Origin: Rattus norvegicus | Lineage: Eukaryota > Chordata > Mammalia > Rodentia > Muridae | Direction: 5' to 3' | DNA length: 64,000 nt | Assembly: GCF_036323735.1 (NCBI RefSeq) | Contig: NC_086026.1 | Location: 74,731,039-74,795,038 of the forward strand | Part shown: positions 11,573-20,756 of the stretch, piece by piece | Position numbering within the stretch: the first letter of the stretch is position 1 | Layout of the letters: every line of letters begins with the position of its first letter | Made by a program: the position numbers and the translations under genes | Notes under the pieces: model-generated | Databases searched by the model: none | The model's input: the letters and a program-made list of their open reading frames with translations, nothing else | What the model was told of the DNA's origin: nothing

Positions 11573-11649
11573 GCCTGGTTTTCCCCTCTCGGCCTCTATT
11601 TCTTAGAAAATGGAGATGATAATAGTTTTTGGTTTTTTGTCTGTTTTGT

Positions 11650-12390
11650 GTCTATGAATGTAAGCTTTATTAAATTAATGTACCTTCAATAGACATAAAT
11701 CACAACAACCCCCTGCCCCAACAAGGAAGTTGAAAAAAACATTAACAAAAAGATCGTACTCTAGGAAGTCAGAAATCCTCTGACATACCAAGAAGAGCGT
11801 GTGAGACAATTCAAGGCTTCTGAAGCAGCACCGGAGACTCCAGGGTCATTTTGAGAAGACTCCTCAGCTTCTGCCTGGTGGTCTCTCTTGGTGTTGAGTG
11901 GTAACTGTACATTTCCCAATTCTTGCAGGCCTTAGACCACTGCCTGAGCTTCATCTCATGCGTTTTCTTGAAGAACCAAATCCTAATGTGTCCTTTTATC
12001 AGTCTGGGTTTGTCAGCCAAAGCCTCCAGAGTCTCCTCCTGAGGGTAGTGGTCGTTCTCGGAGTGTTTTTCGTTTTTGGGGGGGGGGTTTTGGTAAAGAT
12101 TTTTTTATTTATTATATTTAAGTACACTATAGCTGTATGTCTTCAGACACGCCAGAAGAGGGCATCCGATCTCATTACAGATGGTTGTGAGCCACCATGT
12201 GGTTGCTGGGATTTGAACTCAGGACCTCTGGAAGAGCAGTCAGTGCTCTCAACCACTAGGCCATCTCTCCAGCCCTTGAGGTGCTTTTTTAGCTCCATTC
12301 CAGTGGGGCAGACTCAGAGTTGCCTCTCCACCTCAGTTACTTCTATCTTGGCTACAGCTCACTTGAGTTCCATTCTTCAGTTTGAGCTTT
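11650..12390 (-). pseudogene. Unidentified processed pseudogene, antisense, split by B2
   Basis: On the minus strand a coding-like frame (11811-12020) includes LADKPRLIKGHIRIWFFKKT and WEMYSYHSTPRETTRQKLRS, then a stop. A UTR-like tail with AATAAA follows near 11665. More of the same message, a frame including VEVTEVERQL-like residues with a stop, lies beyond a B2 SINE (12090-12278). An uninterrupted 3' coding end plus poly(A) signal without introns suggests a retrocopy. I do not recognise the parent protein. A protein search of the two quoted peptides against rat would identify it. Confidence 0.5.
12090..12278 (-). repeat. B2 SINE inside the processed pseudogene
   Basis: Reverse-complement B2: CTTCAGACACGCCAGAAGAG, GTTGTGAGCCACCATGTGGT, CATCTCTCCAGCCC. 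A G-run (12077-12087) precedes its T-rich end. Confidence 0.92.
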
Positions 12391-12495
12391 TTTTTTTTTT
12401 TAAGGCAGGATTTCACTGTAGTTCTGGCTGTCCTGCAACTCACATTGTAGACCAGGCTGGCCTTGAACTCACAGATTGCCTGCTTCCTTAGTGCT
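12385..12495 (-). repeat. B1 SINE, truncated
   Basis: Poly(T), AAGGCAGGATTTCACTGTAG, then GACCAGGCTGGCCTTGAACT; it ends at the edge of the proviral gag block. Confidence 0.85.
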
Positions 12496-12496
12496 A

Positions 12497-13190
12497 GCCA
12501 ACTTTAGTTTATCCAGTTACTTACACAAGACTTACCAGCAGATGACAGATACCTCCAAGGTTATGGAGAAGTTAAATGGAATGCTATAGACATAGATTTG
12601 TGGAGATTCAAGGAAGTAGTGATTTCATATGGTATGCATTCACCCTATATGAAGCAGATATTAAATTCATGGGCAACTCAGAACAGAATTATTCCCCAAA
12701 TATAGAAAAATTTGGCAACAGCAATACTGGAAGTTGGTCCTCATTTATAATGGCGAAAATGGTTGAAAGAGGAAGCCAGGCCCATAGAACAACAAAATAG
12801 GGCTAGAGATATTATTCACCATGACCAGTTAGTAGGTGAAAGTCAGTGTTCTGAATGACAATGGCAGCTTGAATTTGATGATCACGCTTTGGTGCTATTC
12901 GGTTTAGCAGATTTAAATGTTTGGGACAATGTTGAAGAATCAGGAAAGGGGTCTGAGTCATTTACTAAAATTATACAAGGCCTAATAGTTAAATAGAATA
13001 TCAGATTCAGAAGTAAGAAAAATACTAATTGCAACTGTGGCTTTTGAAAATGCTAATCAGAATGCAAAAGGGTGAATAGACCTTTGAAAGCAAGATCAGC
13101 ATTGATAGGTGAATAGATTAAAAATATGGCTGATATTAGATCTCACAGGTATAATGCTACTCTGATAGAAGTAATTTCTAAAAGTTTCAA
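12497..13190 (+). pseudogene. Proviral gag (capsid region) remnant
   Basis: A translated frame near 12600-12720 shows a class II retroviral capsid pattern, with the stretch VVISYGMHSPYMKQIL visible. Stops and frameshifts follow throughout the next 500 bp. The gag pattern fades after about 13190; the 135 bp to 13325 are uncertain and may be proviral or part of the next element. Confidence 0.75.
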
Positions 13191-13572
13191 TTCTACAAGA
13201 CCTGAGCCCCTGCATGACCTCCTGGGCAAAAGTTTAAAAATAAATAGATACTCTGGAACTCTACTCATAACATGCAGAACAGTGGTTAGATTTAGATGAA
13301 ACTTGGAGAGACTATATAAAATAGGTCTACCTTGCTTCTAACACCAATATCCAGCTTTTATTAATGTTCACATCCTGCTCATCAATCACATGCAAGAAAG
13401 TCAGATCCCTCACTTGACCAGTAATCCTCATAGCTTGACTTTGTACACAAGTACTCCATGAATATCCTGAGCCCAGTAAGAGCTTTCGTTTCTTCTACAG
13501 AAGCATCCTTTAAGTTCTTGGAATAAAAATAGTTTGGCTTTTCTTTTTTTGTTGTTTTTTAAATTTTTTTTT

Positions 13573-13862
13573 GTGGAAATATATGCTTACATTTATTTTA
13601 AGAAAACTGTGTATGTGTTTCAGAATATCACATGATACCACATAAATTCATGTACAAAGTTATATTGTCATATATTAAAATAAATTTCATTTGAATAAAG
13701 TAAAATTATGATGTTGAACAAACTAAGTCAGGTAGGCCTGCTTTTTTGTTTTTTGTACTGTTTTGAAGAGGTAGAAGGCAAAAAAATATATTACATATCA
13801 AAAACTTCGTAGAATTTCCAAGAGTTTCCAAGCCTGCTGGCACAATGTTGTCTCTCAGTTAA
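13573..13862 (-). other. 3'-transduced DNA carried by the L1
   Basis: After the normal L1 3' end (AATAAAGGTGGGAAAAAAAG on the minus strand) there are about 290 bp of unique AT-rich DNA. It ends with AATAAA (13592-13597 complement) about 20 bases before an A-rich tail (13545-13572) that meets the target-site duplication. This is the structure of read-through past the L1 signal to a downstream genomic signal. Confidence 0.75.
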
Positions 13863-14618
13863 ACTTTTTTTCCCACCTTTATTAACTTGAGTATTTCTTA
13901 TTTACATTTCAAATGTTATTCCCTTTTCTGGTTTCCAGGTCAACATCCCCCTAACCCCTCCCCCTCCCCTTCTATATGGGTGTTTCCCTCCCCATCCTCC
14001 CCCAATTACTGCCCTACCCCCAAGAATCCCATTCATTGGGGGTTCAGTCTTAGCAGGACCAAGGTCTTCCCTTCCACTTACTAGGATATTGCCCTTCCTT
14101 CCCTTGCCCTTACTAGGATATTCATTGCTACCTATGAGGTCAGAGTCCAGGGTCAGTCCATGTCTAGTCTTTGGGTAGTGGCTTAGTCCCTGGAAGCTCT
14201 GGTTGGTTGGCATTGTTGTTCATATGGGGTCTCAAGCCCCTTCATCTCTTTCAGTCCTTTCTCTGATTCCTTCAACAGGGGTCATGTTCTCAGTTCAGTG
14301 GTTTGCTGCTGGCATCTGCCTATGTATTTGTTGTATTCTGGCTGTGTCTCTCAGGAGAGATCTACATCCAGTTCCTGTCAGCCTGCACTTCTTTGCTTTA
14401 TCCATCTTATCTAGTTTGGTGACTGTATATGTATGGGCCACATGTAGGGCAGGCTCTGAATGGATGTTCCTTCAGCCTCTGTTCTAAACTTTGCCTCCCT
14501 ATCCTCTCCCATGAGTATTCTTGTTCCCCTTTTAAAGAAGGAGTGAAGCATTCGCATTTTGGTCATCCTTCTTGAGTTTCATGTGTTCTAGGCATCTAGG
14601 GTAATTCAAGCATTTGGG

Positions 14619-15430
14619 CTAATACCCACTTATCCATGAGTGCATACCATGCGTGTTTTTCTGTGATTGGGTTACCTCACTCAGGATGATATTTTCCAGT
14701 TCCATCCATTTGCCTATGAATTTCATAAAGTCATTGTTTTTGATAGCTGAGTAGTATTCCATTGTGTAGCTGTACCACATTTTCTGTATCCATTCCTCTG
14801 TTGAAGGGCATCTGGGTTCTTTCCAGCTTCTGGCTATTATAAATAAGGCTGCTATGAACATAGTGGAGCACGTGTCTTTTTTATACGTTGGGGCATCTTT
14901 TGGGTATATGCCCAAGAGTGGTATAGCTGGGTCCTCACGTAATGCAATGTCCAATTTTCTGAGGAACCTCCAGACTGATTTCCAGAATGGTTGTACCAGT
15001 ATCCAATCCCACCAACAATGGAGGAGTGTTCCTCTTTCTCCACATCCTCGCCAGCATCTGCTGTCGCTGGAGTTTTTGATCTTAGCCATTCTCACTGGTG
15101 TGAGGTGAAATCTCAGGGTTGTTTTGATTTGCATTTCCCTTATGACTAAAGATGTTGAACATTTCTTTAGGTGTTTCTCAGCCATTCGGCATTCCTCAGC
15201 TGTGAATTCTTTGTTTAGCTCTGAACCCCATTTTTTAATAGGGTTATTTGTCTCCCTGCTGTCTAATTTCGTGAGATCTTTGTATATTTTGGATATAAGC
15301 CCTCTATCAGTTGTAGGATTGGTAAAGATCTTTTCCCAATCTGTTGGTTGCCATTTTGTCCTAACAACAGTGTCCTTTGCCTTACAGAAGCTTTGTAGTT
15401 TTATGAGATCCCATTTGTAGATCCTTGAAG
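14619..15430 (-). pseudogene. L1 ORF2 C-terminal remnant
   Basis: A 188-codon minus-strand frame (15185-14619) holds the ORF2p C-terminal region, including GERGTLLHCWWDWILVQPFW (a WWDW block) and MWYSYTMEYYSAIKNNDFMK. It connects upstream (to 15430) with the region after the RT domain. It is the typical end of rodent L1 ORF2. The cysteine-rich segment is visible (CWRGCGERGTLLHC). Confidence 0.92.
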
Positions 15431-15533
15431 TTTTTTTTTTTTTTTCTTTTTCTCTTTTTTGGAGCTGGGGACCGAACCCAGGGCCTTGCGCTTGCTAGGC
15501 AAGCGCTCTACCACTGAGCTAAATCCCCAGCCC
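15431..15533 (-). repeat. ID SINE at an L1 ORF2 deletion junction
   Basis: Full ID in reverse complement (GGAGCTGGGGACCGAACCCA ... AAATCCCCAGCCC). L1 ORF2 endonuclease sequence (IDFQPKVIKKDKEG) lies on one side and ORF2 C-terminal sequence on the other. No convincing target-site duplication is seen. Confidence 0.93.
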
Positions 15534-15779
15534 CCTTCCTTATCTTTTTTGATGACTTTTGGTTGAAAATCAATTTTATTCGATATTAGAATGGCTACTC
15601 CAGCTTGCTTCTTCAAATATTTGCTTGGAAAGTTGTTTTATAGCCTTTCACTCTGAGGTAGTATCTGTCTTTGTCTCTGAGGTGTGTTTCCTGTAGGCAG
15701 CAAAATGCTGGGTCCTCATTACGTATCCAGTTTGTTAATCTGTGTCTTTTTATTGGGGAGTTGAGTCCATTGATGTTGT

Positions 15780-16940
15780 ACCTTCATTTTTATTAAATTC
15801 TAGGAGAGATAAGGAATAGTGATTGTTGCTTCCTGTTATCTTTGTATTTGGAGGTGAGATTATGTTTGTGTGCTTGTCTTCTCTTTGTTTTGTTGCAAAA
15901 TGATTGGTTACTTGCTTTTTCTAGAGTGTAGCTTGCCTCCTTGTGTTGGGCTTTACCATTTATTATCCTTTGAAGGGCTGGATGTGTAGAAAGATATTGT
16001 GCAAATTTGGTTTTGTGATAGAATATCTTGGTTTCTCCATCTATGTTAATTGAGAGTTTTGCTGGATACAGTAACCTGGGCTGGCATTTGTGTTCTCTTA
16101 GGGTCTGTATGACATCTGTCCAGGATCTTCTGGCTTTCATAGTCTCTGGCAAGAAGTCTGGTGTAATTCTGATAGGTCTACCTTTATATGTTACTTAACC
16201 TTTTTCCCTTACTGCTTTTAATATTCTTAGTTTTGTGCATTTGGTGTTTTGAGTATTATGTGATGGGAGGAGTTTCTTTTCTGGTCCAATCTACTTGGAG
16301 TTCTGTAGGCTTCTTGTATGCCTATGGGTATCTCTTTCTTTAGGTTAGGGAAGTTTTCTATGATTTTGTTGAAGATATTTACTGGTCCTTTGAGCTGGGA
16401 GTCTTCACTCTCTTCTATGCCTATTATCCTTAGGTTTGATCTTCTCATTGTGTCCTGAATTTCCTATATGTTTTGGGCCAGTAGCTTTTTCCATTATCTT
16501 TGACAGTTGAGTCAATGATTTCTATGGAATCTTCTGCTCCTGAGATTCTCTCTACTATCTCTTGTATTCTCTTGGTAATGCTTGTATCTATGGCCCCTTG
16601 TCTCTTCCTTTGGTTTTCTATATCCAGGGTTGTTTCCCTTTGTGCTTTCTTTATTTCTTCTATTTCCATTTTTAATTCCTTCACCTGTTTGATTGTGTTT
16701 TCCTGTAATTCTTTCAGGGATTTTTGTGTTTCCTCTCTAAGGGCTTCTACTTCTTTACTTGTGTTTTCCTGCATTTCTCTAAGGGAGTTCTTTATGTCTT
16801 TCTTAATGTCCTCCATCATCATGATCAAATGTGATTTTAAATCTAGACTTTGCTTTTCTGGTGTGTTTGGATATTCAGTGTTTGCTTTGGTGGGAGAATT
16901 AGGCTCTGATGCTTGGGTTCCTGCGCTTGCCTCTCGCCAT
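15780..16940 (-). pseudogene. L1 ORF1 remnant
   Basis: It starts MARGKRRNPS at 16940 and soon meets a stop through a local deletion. A coiled-coil-rich frame (16828-16445) with repeats of LREMQENTSKEVEALREETQ type follows, then after a frameshift IIGIEESEDSQLKGPVNIFN (RRM region) and the C-terminal domain with ARRSWTDVIQTLREHKCQPR. ORF1p is the RNA-binding chaperone of the L1 RNP. Several frameshifts make it non-functional. Confidence 0.88.
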
Positions 16941-17895
16941 CAGGTTGTCTCTGGTGTTACCTTGTTCTGCTATTTCTGACAGTGGCTAGACTGTCCTATA
17001 GGCCTGTGTGTCAGGAGTGCTGTAGACCTGTTTTCCTGTTTTCTTTTAGCCAGTTATGGGGACAGAGTGTTCTGCTTTCAGGCGTGTAGTCGTTCCTGTC
17101 CACTGGCTTTCAGCTGTTCCTGTGGGCATGTGTCCTGAGTCCACCAGGCAGGTCACTTGGAGCAGAAAAGTTGGTCTTACCTCTCGTCTCAGGCCTGAAG
17201 TCGCTCCTTGGGGCTGGGTTTCAGCTCTCTGTGAGGGCAGCAACCAGAAGGGCCTGCCCCTCCTTCTCCGGTAGCTTGGCTTTTCTGAATGCATTTGATG
17301 GGTATGTAAATTTGTCTTTTCTGTCAAATTCTGCCAGAAGGCATCCCTGATAAGCAAGGGGAGAACATCTGTTTTCATGCTACCTTCAGGGACATGACCT
17401 GGAATGCTCACTGGCCATTTATCATCCTCATTGAAGCTCAGATCCACATTTGGTCCATTTTTGGTGCCACAAAGTCCTAGTCCAACTTCATCATTCACAC
17501 CAGCATCGCCTCCCCTACCATTGGTTGAGGGGCACTGGCATTGCCCCCTTTCTTCCAACACTCTGTCTTACATTTTCAGAGTCACCATTTTCATTTTCAC
17601 TCAATGCTTCATCAACGTAATCATCCCTTAAATCAGGAAGAGAAAGATAATCCTTGCTAAATTGTCCTCGTCAGACTCAGAATTCTGTAAAATATCCACC
17701 CCATGCTGAACTGAGTAGTGAGTTGTTTACTCATTGAAGTGCTTGGTTCCATTCATATTCAGTTTCCCCCGAAATCACTTCAAAACACAACCAAAACATA
17801 CGTTTGCAATAGGCAACCATTTTCAATCATCGTGCTAGCATGAGATTTAGCAGTGATTGGGTGTATTTTTAGCCCTTGGTAATGAGGCGCCTGCT

Positions 17896-17962
17896 ATTCC
17901 TGCTATAGCAGGACCTTGGTATTATAGACGTTACATCATTCCTACTATAGCAGGAACTTGGT
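17896..17962. repeat. Palindromic 25-bp direct repeats (transposon subterminal sites?)
   Basis: ATTCCTGCTATAGCAGGACC at 17896 and ATTCCTACTATAGCAGGAAC at 17938 head two 25-bp repeats, 42 bp apart. The first contains the perfect 14-bp palindrome CCTGCTATAGCAGG. They sit between the proposed transposase start and the element edge, where transposase-binding repeats would be expected. Role is inferred. Confidence 0.6.
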
Positions 17963-17984
17963 CTGTTAGGGCTGAGAAAAATCA

Positions 17985-18600
17985 AAATGTCAAAAATGTT
18001 TTAATTGTGGTAAGCACGGTCTTTTGAAAAGGGACTGTAGGCAAGGCATTCCTAGAAACAACGTTTCTTCCTAGAGATAACCCATAAAGATGGCTTAGCC
18101 TTCTGGAGTACACACAAGGTGTGGCAAAGGTCGGAATTGAACTAATGAATGCAGATCAACCAGGACAGGCTTTTGCCTTAAGGAAAAGCTCTCAGGCCCT
18201 GATAATCAAGTTTGATTCAATCATTTCAGCATCAGAGGAACTTATCCACAAAGCAATTAAAAGACTTAAGTTCTATTGTTAAAAGAAATACTGCTCTGGA
18301 TATAATCAAGATCAGAATAACTGGTACATAAAACAAAAATTTAGGAGAGACCAGAAAACAAATATTTTGCCAAACTGCAATAATGATCTGAAACCAAAGC
18401 TAAAAATAGAAATAAATGGCATTGAAGTTGACTTAGTAAGCACAGGAGCAGATAGATATAACTATAATCTCACCAAAATCTTGGCGCCAGATTGGCCTCT
18501 GCAGGAGGTAAATATTCACTTTCTGTGGATTGAAACTTTATCTTAGGTGAAGCAAAATGCAAGAAGGGTCGAGTGTATAGGACCAGAAGCACAAATAGAA
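17985..18600 (+). pseudogene. Proviral nucleocapsid zinc knuckle and protease remnant
   Basis: A CCHC-like knuckle is read at 17997-18038 as CFNCGKHGLLKRDC; the expected ninth-position histidine is leucine. The protease active-site triplet region at 18430-18453 reads DLVSTGAD, so the catalytic aspartate of D-T/S-G is serine. Stops occur on both sides. Order and content fit class II proviral gag-pro. Confidence 0.75.
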
Positions 18601-18737
18601 AAATTAAAGTCATTGTGGCTAATACAACCATGAATTTATGGGGATGTAATTTTTTGCAGCAATGGAAACAGATTAATATTTCTCCAATCTCAAAAACCAT
18701 AAGATGAAGAATGCTCCTGAGAAAATATTGGCTTTTC

Positions 18738-18843
18738 TTTTTTTTTTTTTTTTTTTGGTTCTTTTTTTCAGAGCTGGGGACCGAACCCAGGGCCTTGCGC
18801 TTCCTAGGTAAGCGCTCTACCACTGAGCTAAATCCCCAGCCCC
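18738..18843 (-). repeat. ID SINE with 9-bp target-site duplication
   Basis: Reverse-complement ID. TGGCTTTTC is repeated at 18729-18737 and 18844-18852. It is inserted in the provirus between protease and RT. Confidence 0.93.
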
Positions 18844-18852
18844 TGGCTTTTC

Positions 18853-19710
18853 AAAAGTACCAAGTACCCATCCTTTAATATGACTAACTGATAAGCCTGT
18901 ATGGGTGGACCAATTGTCTATGACAAAACAAAATTATAGGCTCTATGACAGCTGGTACAGGATCAGCTAAATGCTCAACACACTGAAGAATCTACCTGCC
19001 CATGGGATGCTGAATCATAGTTGTCCAATAAAGAGATAGCACTGGAAAGTTTTACCACAAGGAACGTGAAACAGCCCTACATGTGCCAATATTTTGTACA
19101 AGAGCCATTAGAAATAACTCATAAATAGTTTCCTCAATCTAAAATTTACTATTATACGGATGATACCTTAAAAATGTTTAACGAAGTAAAGAGAATTTTG
19201 CCTTACTGGGGACTAAAAATTGCTCTTGAAAAAATACAAGAAGAAATTGTGTTAATTATCTAGGATATGAGATAGGTCTACAGAAAACCTGATCAGAGAA
19301 AGTGTAAATCAAGAGACCTCAATTGGGGGCTGGAGAGATGGCTCAGAGGTTAAGAGCCCCTGCTCTTCCAGAGGTCCTGAGTTCAATTCCTAGCAACCAC
19401 ATGGTGGCTCACAACCATCTGTAATGGGATCTGATGTCCTCTTCTGGTGTTTCTTAAGACAGCTACAGTGTATTCATATACATAAAACAAATAAATTAAA
19501 AAAAAGAGAGAGCTCAATTATAAACTCTTAATGACTTTCAAAAATTGCTGGAAGATGTTAACTGGCTATGAACCAAAGTTGGATTCACTAATCAAGAGCT
19601 AAGTAATTTATTTCAAACTTATAAGGTGATAAAAGACTTAAATAATCCAAGAAAATTATTAGCTGAGGGTGAGAGAGAATTGGCTTTTGTTAAAAAGAAA
19701 TTATAGGGGC
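18853..19710 (+). pseudogene. Proviral reverse transcriptase remnant
   Basis: The catalytic box is read as YYTDD at 19150-19164, a variant of the usual YxDD. Flanking frames are broken by stops. Two B2 SINEs (19327, 19707) interrupt it. The segment downstream to about 19690 still reads as pol-like. Confidence 0.7.
19327..19506 (+). repeat. B2 SINE in proviral pol
   Basis: Forward B2, GGGCTGGAGAGATGGCTCAG to a short A/GA-rich tail. The flanks AGAGACCTCAATT and AGAGAGCTCAATT look like an imperfect target-site duplication. Confidence 0.92.
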
Positions 19711-19892
19711 TGGAGAGATGGCTCAGCGGTTAAGAGCACTGACTGCTCTTCCAGATGTCATGAGTTCAATTCCCAGCAACCACATGGTGGCTCACAGCCA
19801 TCTGTAATGGGATCCTATGCCCTCTTCTAGTGTATCTGAAGGCAGCTACGTGTACTTATATATAATAAATGAATAAATCTTTAAAAAAAAAA
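19707..19892 (+). repeat. B2 SINE in proviral pol
   Basis: Forward B2 ending AATAAATCTTTAAAAAAAAA. The flanks AAAGAAATTATAG and AAAGAAATTACAG are a near-perfect duplication. Confidence 0.94.
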
Positions 19893-20113
19893 AGAAATTA
19901 CAGGACACACATGTAGATCAATTGAATCCAAAGCTCTATTGTATTTTGGTTATTTTGCTCTTTACACATTCTCCTACAGGAGTTTTTACAGAAAGAAGAT
20001 ATCATAGAGTGGATATTTTTAGCACACAAACAGAAAAAATTAAAGACCTATGTAGAGAAAGTTTCTGAATTGATTCTAAAAGGAAAAATGAATCTTTGTT
20101 ATAAATGTATCTT

Positions 20114-20262
20114 GGGAGGGCGGTAATGGGGGGAGGGGGAGAGGGGAGGGGGGTGTTGGCCTGGAAACTGGGAAAGGGAATAACAATTGAAATGTAAATA
20201 AGAAATACCCAAATTAATAAAGATGGAGGAAAAATAAAATAAAATTCTAGAATTTCAAAAAA
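20114..20262 (+). mobile_element. 5'-truncated L1 3' end with target-site duplication
   Basis: About 150 bp of L1 3' UTR: G-rich polypurine tract (GGGGGGAGGGGGAGAGGGGA), GGAAACTGGGAAAGGGAATA, then AATAAAGATGGAGG. AAATGTATCTT is repeated at 20103-20113 and 20263-20273. The tail contains a second AATAAA and a few non-A bases before the last A-run. Confidence 0.93.
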
Positions 20263-20284
20263 AAATGTATCTTACTCTCTGTAT

Positions 20285-20745
20285 TTGTTGTAATTATTGT
20301 CTCTGAAGCTTACTGCTTCTGTTTGTTAACCTAGGCCTAGTCTTGGAAGCTTCTAGACTTCTAGGCCAAGAATGATTTTCAGACTCTCAGATTTACTGCT
20401 GAGTAAGCTCATCCTTTCTAGCTCTTTCTGATTTTTTTTGTTGGCTAGTTCAACTTAGCTGTTCTGGCCCAAACTCCTCTCCACACTGACGGATTCAGTC
20501 TGGCTTCTTTCTCTCTGCCTTTCCTGAGCTCTCTGCTTGGCCCCATGCTAACTTTGGCAATGTGTTCTAATCTTCTATCTCGTTCTCTGTTTATTCTGGC
20601 CACTCAATTAGACTTCATTTTGAAACTCGGGTGTGTCCTTCTACAAACTAACTTTACCTTCATTGTTTGGGATATCTGTATTCCAGACAGAGGTCATTAA
20701 AGGTGTGTGCTAAGAGCGGAGCCACACCACAACTAGAAACAAGTT
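20285..20745 (+). mobile_element. Unclassified rodent LTR-like repeat
   Basis: A pyrimidine-rich stretch with GATTCAGTCTGGCTTCTTTC and GGTGTGTCCTTCTACAAACT resembles a rodent interspersed repeat of LTR type (BGLII-like, from memory). It interrupts the provirus between RT and RNase H/integrase. Orientation and family are uncertain. Confidence 0.4.
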
Positions 20746-20756
20746 TTTCTTTTTAG

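Larger units (their letters stand above)
10459..11640. other. Intergenic DNA with two palindromic CRE sites
   Basis: No gene model can be supported here. The only striking signals are perfect TGACGTCA octamers at 11173-11180 and 11565-11572. Short open frames on both strands lack splice or homology support. Confidence 0.5.
13545..17272 (-). mobile_element. L1 (rat-type LINE-1) with 3' transduction; internal deletion
   Basis: Bounded by target-site duplications AGTTTGGCTTTTCT (13531-13544) and AGCTTGGCTTTTCT (17273-17286), one mismatch. On the minus strand it reads partial 5' UTR (17272-16941), ORF1 (from ATG at 16940), the start of ORF2 endonuclease (to about 15537), an ID element, the ORF2 C-terminus (to about 14619), the polypurine-rich 3' UTR (to about 13863), then about 290 bp of non-L1 DNA and a second poly(A). 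The RT core is deleted and ORF1 has stops, so it is dead. Confidence 0.92.
13325..17985 (-). mobile_element. piggyBac-like transposase fossil interrupted by L1
   Basis: Minus-strand coding remnants lie on both sides of an L1. The upstream half (17757 down to 17287) has an acidic N-terminal region, then SFNEDDKWPVSIPGHVPEGS and DAFWQNLTEKTN. The downstream half (13530 down to 13330) has KNLKDASVEETKALTGLRIF, MEYLCTKSSYEDYWSSEG and LHVIDEQDVNIN. The TN(x)n...FMEYL...YWS pattern is that of piggyBac/PGBD transposases (DDE_Tnp_1_7), recalled from the family. When one L1 target-site copy is ignored the two halves are in the same frame. The 5' non-coding side (17760-17971) holds palindromic direct repeats. 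The C-terminal catalytic part is absent. TTAA target duplications were not found. Confidence 0.55.

Noticed and set aside
11898..12491. 197-codon + strand frame
   Set aside because: It runs through an antisense retrocopy, a B2 and a B1 in succession, so its residues derive from repeats.
14203..15420. Plus-strand frames of 84-98 codons at 14.2-15.4 kb
   Set aside because: They are antisense shadows of L1 ORF2 and its 3' UTR.
17046..17272. C-terminal part of the 171-codon minus frame (17561-17046)
   Set aside because: Everything below 17273 is L1 5' UTR read through from the transposase fossil; the join is the target-site duplication.
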